Source: Saprospiraceae bacterium (lineage in GTDB: Bacteria > Bacteroidota > Bacteroidia > Chitinophagales > Saprospiraceae). Taken from it: a stretch of DNA of 56,307 bases. A model generated the notes under the pieces. That model had not been told where the DNA came from, did no database searches, and saw only the letters and a program-made list of their open reading frames with translations. The stretch lies in assembly GCA_016716335.1 (NCBI GenBank), contig JADJWN010000016.1:1-56307 (forward strand). The letters run 5' to 3'. The position numbers and the translations under genes were made by a program. This document shows positions 27,763-37,071 of this stretch, piece after piece (positions within the stretch are counted from its first letter, which is position 1; every line of letters begins with the position of its first letter).

Positions 27763-29601
27763 ATGTGTGGTATCGTCGCATATATCGGAAAAAAAGAAGC
27801 ATACCCGATCATCATTGAAGGACTCAAAAGGCTTGAATACAGAGGCTATGACAGTGCAGGAGTCGCAATACTGAACGGAGACATCAGGACCATAAAGAAA
27901 AAAGGGAAAGTATCTAAACTGGAAGATGCAGCCAAAGGGAATGAGCCTCACGGCAATCTCGGCATAGGCCATACCCGCTGGGCTACTCACGGAAAACCTG
28001 ATGATATCAATGCCCATCCTCATTTGTCAGGCAATCAAAGGCTTGCCCTGATACACAATGGGATTATAGAAAATTATTCTACACTCAAAAAAGCATTGAC
28101 CGAGCTGGGGCATAATTTTGTTAGCGAAACCGATACAGAAGTTTTGGTCCATCTTATCGAGGAATACCAGACCGCCAATAACCTTCCACTTGACGAAGCC
28201 GTCAGAAAGGCACTCCAGAAAACAGTCGGGGCTTATGCCATCGTAGTAATGGATCGGGATAATCCTGATATCATCGTCGGTGCCCGCAAATCCAGTCCTT
28301 TGGTGGTAGGACTCGGAGATCAGGAATACTTCCTCGCATCAGATGCCTCTCCTATCGTCAAATATACCAACAAGGTAATATATCTGAATGATGAGGAAAT
28401 CGTCACCATTCACAGAAACGGAGTATACGAAATAAAAAATCTCAATAACGAATTGAGAACTCCTACCGTCAAGGAACTGGATCTGAAAATAGAAGAGCTG
28501 GAAAAAGACGGATACGATCACTTCATGCTCAAGGAAATTTATCAGCAGCCCACCACCATTAAGGAAAGTATGCGGGGTCGCATCAATGCAGACGCCGGAT
28601 GGGTAGTAGTGGGTGGAATGCAGCAGTATTTCAGCCGCATCATGAATGCAAGACGCATTATTTTTGCAGCATGCGGCACGTCATGGCATTCGGCACTTGT
28701 AGCAGAATATCTCTTTGAAGATCTGGCCAGAATACCCGTTGAAGTAGAGTATGCCTCTGAGCTACGATACCGAAATCCCATCATCAATGAAGATGATGTC
28801 GTCATAGCCTTGTCCCAATCCGGCGAAACTGCCGATACCCTGGCAGCATTGGAGCTGGCCAAGGAAAAAGGTGCACTCATCTATGGTATTGTAAATGTGG
28901 TAGGGTCGTCCATAGCCAGGATTACCCATTGCGGTTCGTATATACATGCAGGACCGGAGATAGGGGTAGCTTCCACCAAGGCTTTTACCAGTCAACTCAC
29001 CGTACTCACTCTGATGGCTCTCAACCTCGGGCATAAACGGGGTACTATTTCAGAAGATTATTTTCACAGATTGTTGTATGCCCTGGAAGCCATCCCTGAA
29101 AAAGTAGAAAAAGTGCTGAAACAAAATGAAAAAATCAAATACATCGCAGCAGAAATTAAAAATGTAACCAATGCACTTTATCTCGGCAGAGGGTATAATT
29201 TTCCAGTCGCTCTGGAAGGAGCTCTTAAACTTAAGGAAATTTCCTATATTCATGCAGAGGGATATCCTGCCGCTGAAATGAAACATGGCCCCATCGCCCT
29301 GATAGACGAAAACATGCCGGTCATCATCATAGCTACCAATAAATCTGCCTATGACAAGGTAATCAGCAATATTCAGGAGGTCAAAGCCAGAAAAGCCATC
29401 GTAATCTCCATTGTCACTGAAGGGGATGAAAAAATAAAGATGATGTCAGATTATGTAATAGAAATCCCGGAGACTGAAGAGCCTTTGTCCCCGCTCCTGT
29501 CAGTGATACCACTCCAGCTACTGGCCTATCACATTGCCGTTTTAAGAGGCTGTGATGTGGATCAGCCCAGAAATCTTGCCAAATCCGTTACTGTTGAATA
29601 A
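27763..29601 (+). CDS. glmS: Glutamine-fructose-6-phosphate aminotransferase (isomerizing)
   Basis: The 612-residue enzyme has the N-terminal glutaminase domain with nucleophile Cys2 (MCGIVAYIG), RLEYRGYDSAG and HTRWATHG, then two SIS domains (CGTSWHSALVAEYLFE, SQSGETADTLAAL, GRGYNFPVALEGALKLKE) and the C-terminal DQPRNLAKSVTVE. It makes glucosamine-6-phosphate, the first step to UDP-GlcNAc for peptidoglycan and lipopolysaccharide. Length and motifs are complete. I saw no glmS ribozyme upstream, as expected outside Firmicutes. Confidence 0.98.
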   Translation: MCGIVAYIGKKEAYPIIIEGLKRLEYRGYDSAGVAILNGDIRTIKKKGKVSKLEDAAKGNEPHGNLGIGHTRWATHGKPDDINAHPHLSGNQRLALIHNGIIENYSTLKKALTELGHNFVSETDTEVLVHLIEEYQTANNLPLDEAVRKALQKTVGAYAIVVMDRDNPDIIVGARKSSPLVVGLGDQEYFLASDASPIVKYTNKVIYLNDEEIVTIHRNGVYEIKNLNNELRTPTVKELDLKIEELEKDGYDHFMLKEIYQQPTTIKESMRGRINADAGWVVVGGMQQYFSRIMNARRIIFAACGTSWHSALVAEYLFEDLARIPVEVEYASELRYRNPIINEDDVVIALSQSGETADTLAALELAKEKGALIYGIVNVVGSSIARITHCGSYIHAGPEIGVASTKAFTSQLTVLTLMALNLGHKRGTISEDYFHRLLYALEAIPEKVEKVLKQNEKIKYIAAEIKNVTNALYLGRGYNFPVALEGALKLKEISYIHAEGYPAAEMKHGPIALIDENMPVIIIATNKSAYDKVISNIQEVKARKAIVISIVTEGDEKIKMMSDYVIEIPETEEPLSPLLSVIPLQLLAYHIAVLRGCDVDQPRNLAKSVTVE

Positions 29602-29611
29602 AATAATAAAT

Positions 29612-30331
29612 ATGAGCAAACCCTCCTTAAGCCTCGAATACAATTCTACCAGAGATCAGCTGATATTCTCAGAGTATGGTAGATGTGTGCAGAAAATGGT
29701 ACAACATGCCAAAACGATAGAAGACCGTGATGAGAGAACCCGCTTTGTATCATCCATTGTGGAATTGATCAACTTCATGCACCCCACCAACAAAAATGTG
29801 GCCGAATATAAAGCCCGTCTGTGGAAAAATGTATTCAAAATGGCCAACTACGAACTGGATGTGGACACTCCCACCGGCGAAATACCCACAGAAGAAGATG
29901 TAACACTCAGGCCTGAAAAAGTACCTTATCCCCAGCATGAATTCAACTGGAGACATTACGGATACAATATCCGTACCATGATAGACAAAGCTATGCAGAT
30001 GGAGGACGGCCCTGTAAAAAAAGGCTTCGTTGAGACTATTCTGGCTTACATGAAACTATCATACAGGACCTGGAATAAAGAGCACTTCGTCAATGATGAG
30101 ATTATCATATCTGATCTTGCAGTGATGTCTGATAATAAACTCTCCATAGATGAAGACCACACCATTGAGGTGAATCTGAAGCCTTCGGCTCCCGGACTTT
30201 CTTCATCCAATCCAAAGAATCAGTCACAAAAGGGAAAACAAAAATTTGGTGCAGGAGGACAGAATCAAAAAAAGTTCGCCGGTCAGAACAAACAAAAAAA
30301 TAACGGGAATAAAAAAATGATGAAAAAGTAA
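29612..30331 (+). CDS. DUF4290 family protein
   Basis: The 239-residue protein has a soluble helical N-terminal domain (about 1-180) with the DUF4290 pattern LEYNSTRDQLIFSEYGR, INFMHPTNKNVAEYK and HEFNWRHYGYNIRTMIDKA. The tail (about 190-239) is low complexity, rich in Gln, Lys, Asn and Gly, ending in poly-basic residues, possibly nucleic-acid binding. Function is unknown. It follows glmS by 10 bp. ATG 29612 is preferred over upstream codons that lie within glmS. Confidence 0.85.
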   Translation: MSKPSLSLEYNSTRDQLIFSEYGRCVQKMVQHAKTIEDRDERTRFVSSIVELINFMHPTNKNVAEYKARLWKNVFKMANYELDVDTPTGEIPTEEDVTLRPEKVPYPQHEFNWRHYGYNIRTMIDKAMQMEDGPVKKGFVETILAYMKLSYRTWNKEHFVNDEIIISDLAVMSDNKLSIDEDHTIEVNLKPSAPGLSSSNPKNQSQKGKQKFGAGGQNQKKFAGQNKQKNNGNKKMMKK

Positions 30332-30397
30332 GGGTGTGAATTCCTGCCCTATCTCTCAATTACTGATTCTGTAAATCCCGATACAACTCGACGCACT

Positions 30398-30769
30398 ATG
30401 AAATCCATTTTAGTAACCAATGCATGGGTGGAAGGATTGGCAGGTATCATATTGATATTCAGACCCGACTTACTCCTTTATCCCAACGAAGCTGTGATTG
30501 AAGTGCTGGCAATTTCGCGGTTGTACGGAGTGGCAGCATTGACTATGGGCATATTTTCATGGGTGGTGAGCAAGGGATTTTCCTACACCGTCTTGTACCG
30601 GAATTTTATATTGATGATTATGGCATTCCATCTGATGGTTACTTTCCATATGTATTCTTTATTCAAACAAGCTATCCTGTCACATCCCGGGGCTTTTGTA
30701 TTCCACTTGGTCCTGCTTATTATATTTGGTATGATTTATCTGAAAAATGCCGAAAAATTTAATGTATGA
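30398..30769 (+). CDS. Small four-helix membrane protein, unknown function
   Basis: The 123-residue protein has four hydrophobic segments (VEGLAGIILIFRPDLLLY, GVAALTMGIFSWVV, FILMIMAFHLMVTFHMYSL, FVFHLVLLIIFGMIYL). No catalytic motif is visible and I do not recognise a specific family, although small four-TM proteins with a LYG motif (here RLYG) are common. Its stop overlaps the tesB start by 4 bp (ATGA, 30766-30769), so the two are coupled. Confidence 0.7.
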   Translation: MKSILVTNAWVEGLAGIILIFRPDLLLYPNEAVIEVLAISRLYGVAALTMGIFSWVVSKGFSYTVLYRNFILMIMAFHLMVTFHMYSLFKQAILSHPGAFVFHLVLLIIFGMIYLKNAEKFNV

Positions 30770-31623
30770 AACCCCTGGATCAGCTTACTGACATACTCCA
30801 CCTGCAGGAAATTGAGCCCAATCTGTATAAAGGTAAAAATCTGTTTATCGGCAGCCCTAACGTATATGGCGGTCAGGTATTGGCCCAGGCAATATCTGCA
30901 GCGCATCGCACCGTACCGGAAGACAGAAAAATCCATTCCATACACAGCTATTTCTTACATCCCGGAGACAATGATAAGGATATCACCTACAAGGTGGAAA
31001 CTGTCAAAGATGGAAGAGCCTTCAATACCCGAAGGGTGACAGGCTTGCAGGATGGAAAAGATATTTTTCTGCTTGCGGCTTCATTTCAGAAGGAAGAAAG
31101 CGGTATCTCTCATCAGGCTGTAATGCCCAATGTAGCCCGACCTGAGTCACTGACCAGTTTTTCAGACCTTTTTGCTGAGTTTGCCGAGAAGTTTAAAATC
31201 GAACCCCGTGGTATTTTTTCTCCCAACAGTCCCTTTGTGTTTCACCCGGCAGAGATGTACGACCCTTTCAATCCACGCATCCGGCCCCCTATGAACCACA
31301 CGTGGTTTAAAACCAATGGTACGCTTCCCGACAACGACAGACTGCACAATGAAGTCATAGCATATGCCTCTGATTTCAATCTGCTTATTACCGCACTGCT
31401 GCCTCATGGTCTTTCTTTCTTTACTACACCCATGCAGATTGCGAGCCTCGATCATGCCATGTGGTTTCACAGACCCGCCAAAGCTGATGAATGGTTGCTT
31501 TATGTCGTAGAGAGTACCAATGCCCATGGCGGCAGGGCATTCTGTACCGGCAAGATATTTACCAAGGATGGTGTTCTGGTAGCCAGTACAGCTCAGGAAG
31601 GACTGATCAGAAAATTAGGTTGA
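30766..31623 (+). CDS. tesB: Acyl-CoA thioesterase II
   Basis: The 285-residue double-hotdog thioesterase shows VYGGQVLAQAISAAHRTV and HSIHSYFLHPGD in the first hotdog and IASLDHAMWFHRP with RAFCTGKIFTKDG in the second. The aspartate of SLDHAMWFH is one of the family's catalytic residues. It hydrolyses medium- and long-chain acyl-CoA to free acid. It is coupled to the small membrane protein upstream and convergent with ndpA, whose stop begins 2 bp after. Confidence 0.92.
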   Translation: MKPLDQLTDILHLQEIEPNLYKGKNLFIGSPNVYGGQVLAQAISAAHRTVPEDRKIHSIHSYFLHPGDNDKDITYKVETVKDGRAFNTRRVTGLQDGKDIFLLAASFQKEESGISHQAVMPNVARPESLTSFSDLFAEFAEKFKIEPRGIFSPNSPFVFHPAEMYDPFNPRIRPPMNHTWFKTNGTLPDNDRLHNEVIAYASDFNLLITALLPHGLSFFTTPMQIASLDHAMWFHRPAKADEWLLYVVESTNAHGGRAFCTGKIFTKDGVLVASTAQEGLIRKLG

Positions 31624-31624
31624 G

Positions 31625-32671
31625 TCAGTTTTCCTCATCATAATAAAGGATATAATATTTTTTGCCGTTTTCATCCACCCCTTTGGCTATTTTATCCTTA
31701 TCCCCATGCACATAAATGTGGAAATTCCTATCGAGTTTTATCACACTCCTGAACACCCGAGACTGTTTTTTAACGGCGTATTCCGATATATCAAACTGCT
31801 CCTCAAACGGAAGTGTTCTGTTTTGACTGTATTCGCTTTTAAACTCCTTGAAAGCCTCCACAGTTTTCCCGTCCTTAAAAACCTGTACTTCATACTCCGG
31901 CAATGAAAACTTTTCATTATTGTGAAAATATTCAAAAGACCGCCTCATGATGGCAGCTTCATCGACCTTAACCGATTCTGATGTTTCCGGCAGTCTTTCC
32001 TTCACAAATTTTTTAGTGAGCTGTATGTAATCACGGGTCTGATGATATTCGTCCGACCTTGGTGTGATACATAAAAATTCATCTCTCCAGTACAGAGCAT
32101 CTTTCGAACGGTTGAGGTGATCTACATTCAGTATATTGAAGCCTTCATCACGATCAGCATTGATGATCAGGCAGGCTTTATCCAGTTTCTGGAGATTGGC
32201 ACCGGTGTCATGCTGCAATCTGAATTGATGGCCAATCCGCATGATTTTCAAAAAGTTGTCTTTCGCTTCTGACTTGATGACCGCAAGCGCATCAGTGAGT
32301 TCGTCTTCGACCAGAATGTCAGTAATATAGGCTATAATGAGCTCACCGGGATGTATATTGGGATGTTTGGATTTTTCATAGAGATGTCTGGCCATTTTCA
32401 CTGATTGTTCAAGCAAACTGTCGGGATCGTCAAATATATTTCCGGCAAAATTATATACCGGATTGAGTTCCAGTGCACCACCTGAAAAGCTAAACCTGAA
32501 AAACTCCGGGTCTTTATAATTGGCAAGACAGTATTTCAGCAGAGACTGATACAGGGTCTCATCACTCAGATCTATGGCTTCTGTGGAATACTGGATGTCC
32601 TCACCGAGCTGATAACTCCCGATTCGGTGGATAAATACCTGCTTAAGGACTGCCTGTGCATAATTGATCAT
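31625..32671 (-). CDS. Nucleoid-associated protein, NdpA/YejK family
   Basis: The 348-residue protein matches the YejK/NdpA family: N-terminal INYAQAVLKQVFIHRIG, the acidic mid segment and ALYWRDEFLCITPRSDEYHQTRDY. Members bind DNA and associate with the nucleoid or with phage and plasmid elements in some genomes. A function beyond DNA association is not established. It is convergent with tesB; upstream is a 204-bp gap containing the ahcY terminator. Confidence 0.85.
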   Translation of the reverse strand: MINYAQAVLKQVFIHRIGSYQLGEDIQYSTEAIDLSDETLYQSLLKYCLANYKDPEFFRFSFSGGALELNPVYNFAGNIFDDPDSLLEQSVKMARHLYEKSKHPNIHPGELIIAYITDILVEDELTDALAVIKSEAKDNFLKIMRIGHQFRLQHDTGANLQKLDKACLIINADRDEGFNILNVDHLNRSKDALYWRDEFLCITPRSDEYHQTRDYIQLTKKFVKERLPETSESVKVDEAAIMRRSFEYFHNNEKFSLPEYEVQVFKDGKTVEAFKEFKSEYSQNRTLPFEEQFDISEYAVKKQSRVFRSVIKLDRNFHIYVHGDKDKIAKGVDENGKKYYILYYDEEN

Positions 32672-32810
32672 GATTGTCAGATTGGTGTTGAAAAATTCGT
32701 TGTTCTGTTATTGGGTTCAAAATTAATATACCAATCGCTGATGAATCTATCCAGTAAAAGAAAATCAGTTTGATTTTTTATGAAGTTAAAGCTGTAACTC
32801 TCACCAGAAA

Positions 32811-32850
32811 AAACGGGTCTGACAGCTTTGAATCACCCTCAGACCCGTTT
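32811..32850 (-). terminator. Intrinsic terminator of ahcY
   Basis: AAACGGGTCTGA (32811-32822) pairs perfectly over 12 bp with TCAGACCCGTTT (32839-32850). On the minus strand it is followed by a T-rich stretch. It lies 26 bp after the ahcY stop. Confidence 0.85.
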
Positions 32851-32875
32851 TATTGACTTGATAAAGGCTTTATGA

Positions 32876-34187
32876 TTAATACCTGTAATACTCAGGTTTG
32901 TACGGACCATCCACAGTAACCCCGATGTAAGCAGCCTGATCCTCGGTGAGCTCCTCCAGCTCTACTCCGATTTTTGCCAGGTGCAGCCTTGCCACTTTCT
33001 CATCCAGGTGCTTGGGCAAAGTGTACACTTTATTTTCATATTTGTGGGCATTGTGCCACAGCTCGATCTGTGCAAGCACCTGATTGGTAAAACTATTGGA
33101 CATTACAAAAGAAGGGTGCCCTGTAGCACAGCCCAGATTGACCAATCTTCCTTCTGCCAGTACAAGGATATCCTTACCCTCGATGGTATATTTGTCCACC
33201 TGTGGCTTGATCTGCACTTTCGTATGTCCGTAATTTTTATTCAGCCACGCCATATCAATTTCATTATCAAAGTGACCGATATTGGCTACAATCGTTTTGT
33301 CATTCATCATTCTGAAATGTTCAGCCCTGACAATATTCTTATTACCTGTGGCGGTGATTACTATATTGGCCTCCTTGATGGCATTTTCCATCTTCTTTAC
33401 TGCAAATCCATCCATAGCTGCCTGCAGAGCACAGATCGGGTCAATTTCCGTCACAATTACCCTGCATCCCGCACCCTGAAGAGAAGCCGCCGAACCTTTG
33501 CCTACGTCACCATACCCGGCCACTACAGCCACTTTTCCGGCCATCATGATGTCTGTTGCTCTTCTGATAGCATCCACACAGGACTCTTTACATCCGTATT
33601 TGTTGTCAAACTTGGACTTGGTCACAGAGTCATTGACATTGATAGCAGGCATCACAAGTGTGCCATTTTTTTCTCTCATACAATCTGTGTACCCCGGTAG
33701 TCGTCTCTTCGCTTAGCCCTTTGATACCGTTTACAAGCTCGGGATATCTGTCAAAAACCATATTGGTAAGGTCACCACCATCATCGAGTATCATGTTGAG
33801 CGGCTGTCCATCTGAAAAGGCAAAAAGCGTCTGCTCTATACACCAGTCAAACTCTGCTTCGTTCATACCTTTCCAGGCAAATACGGGAATTCCTTTGGCT
33901 GCAATGGCCGCTGCTGCATGATCTTGTGTAGAGAATATATTGCACGAAGACCAGGACACCTCAGCACCCAGTTCGATAAGTGTCTCAATCAGCACCGCTG
34001 TCTGTATGGTCATGTGGAGGCACCCGGCTATTCTTGCTCCCTTCAGTGGCTTGGATGCTCCGAATTCCTCTCTTAAAGCCATCAAACCGGGCATTTCAGC
34101 TTCGGCCAGCTGTATTTCCTTACGACCCCAGTCCGCCAGGCTAATATCCTTCACTTTATACTTCAATTTTTGATCTGTGGTAACCAT
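32876..34187 (-). CDS. ahcY: Adenosylhomocysteinase, one apparent frameshift
   Basis: Two frames form one enzyme of about 437 residues. The first has CLHMTIQTAVLIETL and NIFSTQDHAAAA; the second has PAINVNDSVTKSKFDN, the NAD-binding AGYGDVGKGSA and the C-terminal KPEYYRY with the terminal Lys-Tyr pattern. It hydrolyses S-adenosylhomocysteine to adenosine and homocysteine, keeping methylation running. The break is at the T7 run 33666-33672 and needs two more bases to keep the family's length (YERxKNGTL), for example A9 shortened to A7 in the gene. No residue of the active site is lost. Upstream is a -7 box; downstream a strong terminator. Confidence 0.93.
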
Positions 34188-34217
34188 CTGTATGTATTAT
34201 TTATTTGAAAATGAACG

Positions 34218-34225
34218 CAAAAATA
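34218..34225 (-). promoter_or_regulatory. -7 box of the ahcY promoter
   Basis: On the minus strand TATTTTTG matches TAnnTTTG, 31 bp before the ATG. No obvious -33 box. Confidence 0.45.
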
Positions 34226-34326
34226 AGGAATTGGTTTGTTTTACCGTGATAACTTTTAACCCGAATATGCATCTGAACTTCGTATTGAGGGTTGAAACGG
34301 CACTAAAATAAGTACTTTCGTTAATG

Positions 34327-34440
34327 GGTCCTGGTAACACACCAAGGTGAATGAGTGTAAGTGATCCTCCTTGGCGGAGACTTATTGGACAGCCATTTCA
34401 GGCTGTAATACCTGCCCGTCCGTTTGCGGGGGATTTTTTA
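34327..34440 (+). ncRNA. Candidate structured non-coding RNA, about 114 nt
   Basis: The stretch has no open frame but shows ordered pairing: CCAAGG (34343-34348) with CCTTGG (34370-34375), closed by GTCC (34329-34332) with GGAC (34388-34391); then ACAGCC (34390-34395) with GGCTGT (34402-34407); then a GC-rich hairpin from CCCG (34416) to CGGG, followed by six T (34435-34440). Upstream, GTTG (34292-34295) and TACTTTCG (34314-34321) form a near-consensus promoter that would start transcription near 34327. GTCC/GGAC overlaps the second hairpin by two bases, so these pairings may alternate. I do not recognise an Rfam family; it does not show 4.5S, tmRNA or RNase P signatures. Confidence 0.45.
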
Positions 34441-34487
34441 ATGCAAAATCCGGATTTAACCCTCTGACAATATCAGCTCAAAATAAA

Positions 34488-34523
34488 ACAGGAAGATACA
34501 CCCGCAGACGTATCTTCCTGTTG
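34488..34523 (-). terminator. Intrinsic terminator of the thioredoxin-like gene
   Basis: AACAGGAAGATAC (34488-34500) pairs perfectly over 13 bp with GTATCTTCCTGTT (34511-34523), loop of 10 nt. On the minus strand it is followed by TTTTATTTT. It is 34 bp beyond the stop of the gene at 34557. Confidence 0.85.
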
Positions 34524-34556
34524 TTGAATTATAGATGTACTTATCTTATCTGATTG

Positions 34557-36065
34557 TCAGATTTTTGAAAATCTGTGGGCAAACAAGCCTTCCTTGGTTT
34601 TTACATTGAGGAAGTATAATCCGGCATTCAGATGGGATATGTTGATAAAATTAGTGTGATTGCTGATCTTACTTACCACCGCACCCATAATATCCGTAAT
34701 GAACATTTCATATTCTTTGCCGTCAGCTATCTTCAGGTTGATGTTCAATATATCATTGGCAGGATTGGGGTAAACACTCAGACTCTCCACGAAATCCTGA
34801 TCAGCAAGTCCTGAAGTGATATCAGCCGCAGCAAAAATTGTATTGGATGCCGGGGTATTCGGGCTGCTGCTGGAGAAAAGGATGTCAGTAAGTAACTTAG
34901 GCTTCAGCATGGTACCGTCAGATGTAAAGAATTCTACTCCCGGCACCGGATGACCCTGCGTGGTTGAGAATGCATCCATTCCGTCACCATAGCTGTCTCT
35001 TAATATAAATCTCAGGCAGTTGATATCTACATTTGCAATATCGATATTGTAAGTAAAAGTCTTGTTGGCATCAGCACCACCTCCGCCATACTGGTCAGCA
35101 TTGCCGGGCTTGTAGCTGTCAGTGCGGAGTGTACGGTTTTTGTTATCCATCAGACTCCAGGAAGTTTCTCCCGGATAGAAGTCTGTAGTAACCTTGATTA
35201 CCATCTTGTTTTCAGTTACCAGAGGCTTGTATTGCGTGCCGGTTACCTTGCTGCGTACATCATCATCATCGGGCTCACCATCCAGAGTTTTTATCGTTAT
35301 TTCGATATTTGTCGTTTCCTCAGCCTTAAATTCCGGATGGTTTACGGTAATTTCCTCAAAAACCTTCACCGGATTGTTGATTTCGATGTCCTTGCTTACT
35401 CCGTTTTTCTTAATGGTCAGTACTGTAGTGGTTATATTTGAATGACCAATATTCAGCATTTTTACATTGAAGGTAGTGGAGGTACAAAATGTTCTTTCAG
35501 AAATACCGGAATTGAAAACCGCATCTTTCTGTGCCTGCGTAGTGATGATTTTTTCCCACATAGGCAGCTGATAAGCAATCGGGAAGGCATCCAATACAGT
35601 ACGGTCAGGTCTGATGATATACAGTGTGGGAAATGCTGTAATCTTAAGCAGTGAATTGAAAGAATGGCTGTTGATAATCTGGTATTCTACGCCTTCTACC
35701 CAATTGCCCAATGAAGAGGGCACATTGCCAGATGCAGCAACCTGTTGGAACAGGTGGCTCAGCGGAGTACGGCTGTCTGCTTCAATACCGTATATTCTGA
35801 CTTTATCTGCACCGTTTGGGCCGTATTTGGTATGCAGTTCCTTCAATATACCGGCACGGTGAAAACTCCAGCAGGGACCGCACCAGGTAGCAAATACATC
35901 AATGATTACTGTCTTTCCTGCATCAAGGTCGGCAAAAATATCTACATCCTTGTCATTAATGTCCTTGGTCTTGATGTTGCCGGTCAGTTTGGTGCCGGAA
36001 GTTATCTGTCCGAATCCTGCCGACAATACACAAAATGAAAAAATAATAAGTAAAAACTGTCTCAT
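34557..36065 (-). CDS. Secreted thioredoxin-fold protein with T9SS C-terminal sorting domain
   Basis: The 502-residue protein has a signal peptide (to AGFGQ at 16-20), a TlpA/thioredoxin-like domain with the redox motif FATWCGPCW (C62, C65), a beta-rich middle of about 250 residues, and a C-terminal type A sorting domain (SVYPNPANDILNINL, HLNAGLYFLNVKT). Such cargo crosses the outer membrane by T9SS and is released or surface-attached. A disulfide-handling role outside the cell is inferred. It has its own promoter (-7 at 36102-36109) and terminator, so it is monocistronic. Confidence 0.88.
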   Translation of the reverse strand: MRQFLLIIFSFCVLSAGFGQITSGTKLTGNIKTKDINDKDVDIFADLDAGKTVIIDVFATWCGPCWSFHRAGILKELHTKYGPNGADKVRIYGIEADSRTPLSHLFQQVAASGNVPSSLGNWVEGVEYQIINSHSFNSLLKITAFPTLYIIRPDRTVLDAFPIAYQLPMWEKIITTQAQKDAVFNSGISERTFCTSTTFNVKMLNIGHSNITTTVLTIKKNGVSKDIEINNPVKVFEEITVNHPEFKAEETTNIEITIKTLDGEPDDDDVRSKVTGTQYKPLVTENKMVIKVTTDFYPGETSWSLMDNKNRTLRTDSYKPGNADQYGGGGADANKTFTYNIDIANVDINCLRFILRDSYGDGMDAFSTTQGHPVPGVEFFTSDGTMLKPKLLTDILFSSSSPNTPASNTIFAAADITSGLADQDFVESLSVYPNPANDILNINLKIADGKEYEMFITDIMGAVVSKISNHTNFINISHLNAGLYFLNVKTKEGLFAHRFSKI

Positions 36066-36101
36066 ACTTTAGGTTTGTAAATTAGGTTAAAGAATCCGTT
36101 G

Positions 36102-36109
36102 CAAATTTA
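36102..36109 (-). promoter_or_regulatory. -7 box of the thioredoxin-like gene
   Basis: On the minus strand TAAATTTG matches TAnnTTTG, 36 bp before the ATG at 36065. Confidence 0.45.
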
Positions 36110-36435
36110 CCCTTTAGTGCGAAATGAAAAAATTTATATTGTTAAAATGTCCCTGTAAACACTATTTTTATTCGAACATGGAAAAAACATATACTTTTTT
36201 TCTTGTATATATTCCACAAGGAAAGCTATGGTTCCGTATTCTAAATAAAAATGGTACATTTAAAATTCAACTCTTTATTTCACCCTCACATTCCGGAGTA
36301 TTCCAAGGGAGCAAATAGTTGATGCAACAAAAATCCGGTAATGTCCTGACATCCTGCGGACAGCCTGCAGCAGGTCTTAATGCACATGAATTATGCAGCA
36401 ATTTCCAATACTCTCAAAATTTGGTCAAAACTGCA
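36110..36435. other. AT-rich intergenic region
   Basis: A divergent intergenic region between the thioredoxin-like gene and scpB. A 64-codon open frame at 36124-36318 lacks signs of coding. I see no repeat or RNA structure here. Confidence 0.4.
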
Positions 36436-36443
36436 TACCTTTG
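36436..36443 (+). promoter_or_regulatory. -7 box of scpB
   Basis: TACCTTTG matches TAnnTTTG, 14 bp before the scpB ATG at 36458. The leader would be very short. Confidence 0.45.
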
Positions 36444-36457
36444 CATTTTGATAGCAT

Positions 36458-37060
36458 ATGCAGATACTTACCCAACATATCGAGGCACTTATTTTTGCAG
36501 CAGATCCTTCCATCTCCTATGATGCCATCAAGACGGCTTTGGAAGCCTCTATGGACACCATGATTTCAGATGAGGACCTCCGGGATGCACTGCATACACT
36601 TACTGAAAAATATGCAGCTGAAGATTCTGCGCTCGAAGTAGTGGAAATAGCCGGCGGCTTCAGGTTCATGACCAAAGCTGCCTTTCATCATACCGTGGGT
36701 GTATATCTCAAGCAAAATACCCAGAAAAAACTGAGTAAAGCGGCACTTGAAACACTTTCTATTGTAGCTTACAAACAACCCGTAAGCAGGACTGAAATAG
36801 AAGCCATCAGAGGGGTAAATTCTGAATACAGCATTCAAAAATTGCTGGACAAAGAATTGATAGAAATTTCGGGTAGAAGTGAGGGGCCGGGCAAACCTAT
36901 ATTATACAGCACCACAGCAAAGTTTATGGATTATTTCGGATTGAAGAGCATGCACGATCTGCCTCAAATCAAGGAATTCACTCCGGCTGAAAACCAGATA
37001 GGCGAGCCTGCTCCGGCGGAGGAACTTAAAGATAAAGATTCTGTTATACAGGAAAACTAA
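36458..37060 (+). CDS. scpB: Segregation and condensation protein B
   Basis: The 200-residue protein has two winged-helix domains typical of ScpB: LTQHIEALIFAADPSISYDAI at the start and ALETLSIVAYKQPVSRTEIEAIRGVNSE with LLDKELIEISGRSEGPGKP. It binds ScpA and SMC to form the condensin that organises the chromosome. scpA is not adjacent. The DUF2480 gene follows after 11 bp. Confidence 0.95.
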   Translation: MQILTQHIEALIFAADPSISYDAIKTALEASMDTMISDEDLRDALHTLTEKYAAEDSALEVVEIAGGFRFMTKAAFHHTVGVYLKQNTQKKLSKAALETLSIVAYKQPVSRTEIEAIRGVNSEYSIQKLLDKELIEISGRSEGPGKPILYSTTAKFMDYFGLKSMHDLPQIKEFTPAENQIGEPAPAEELKDKDSVIQEN

Positions 37061-37071
37061 ATCATTCAGAG

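Noticed and set aside
34188..34440. S-adenosylhomocysteine riboswitch upstream of ahcY
   Set aside because: The hairpins and T tract are oriented for the plus strand, opposite to ahcY, and the minus-strand sequence lacks the known SAH riboswitch core.
36124..36318. 64-codon open frame in the thioredoxin-scpB gap
   Set aside because: It lies in AT-rich DNA with no recognisable domain, promoter or ribosome site, and looks like chance.
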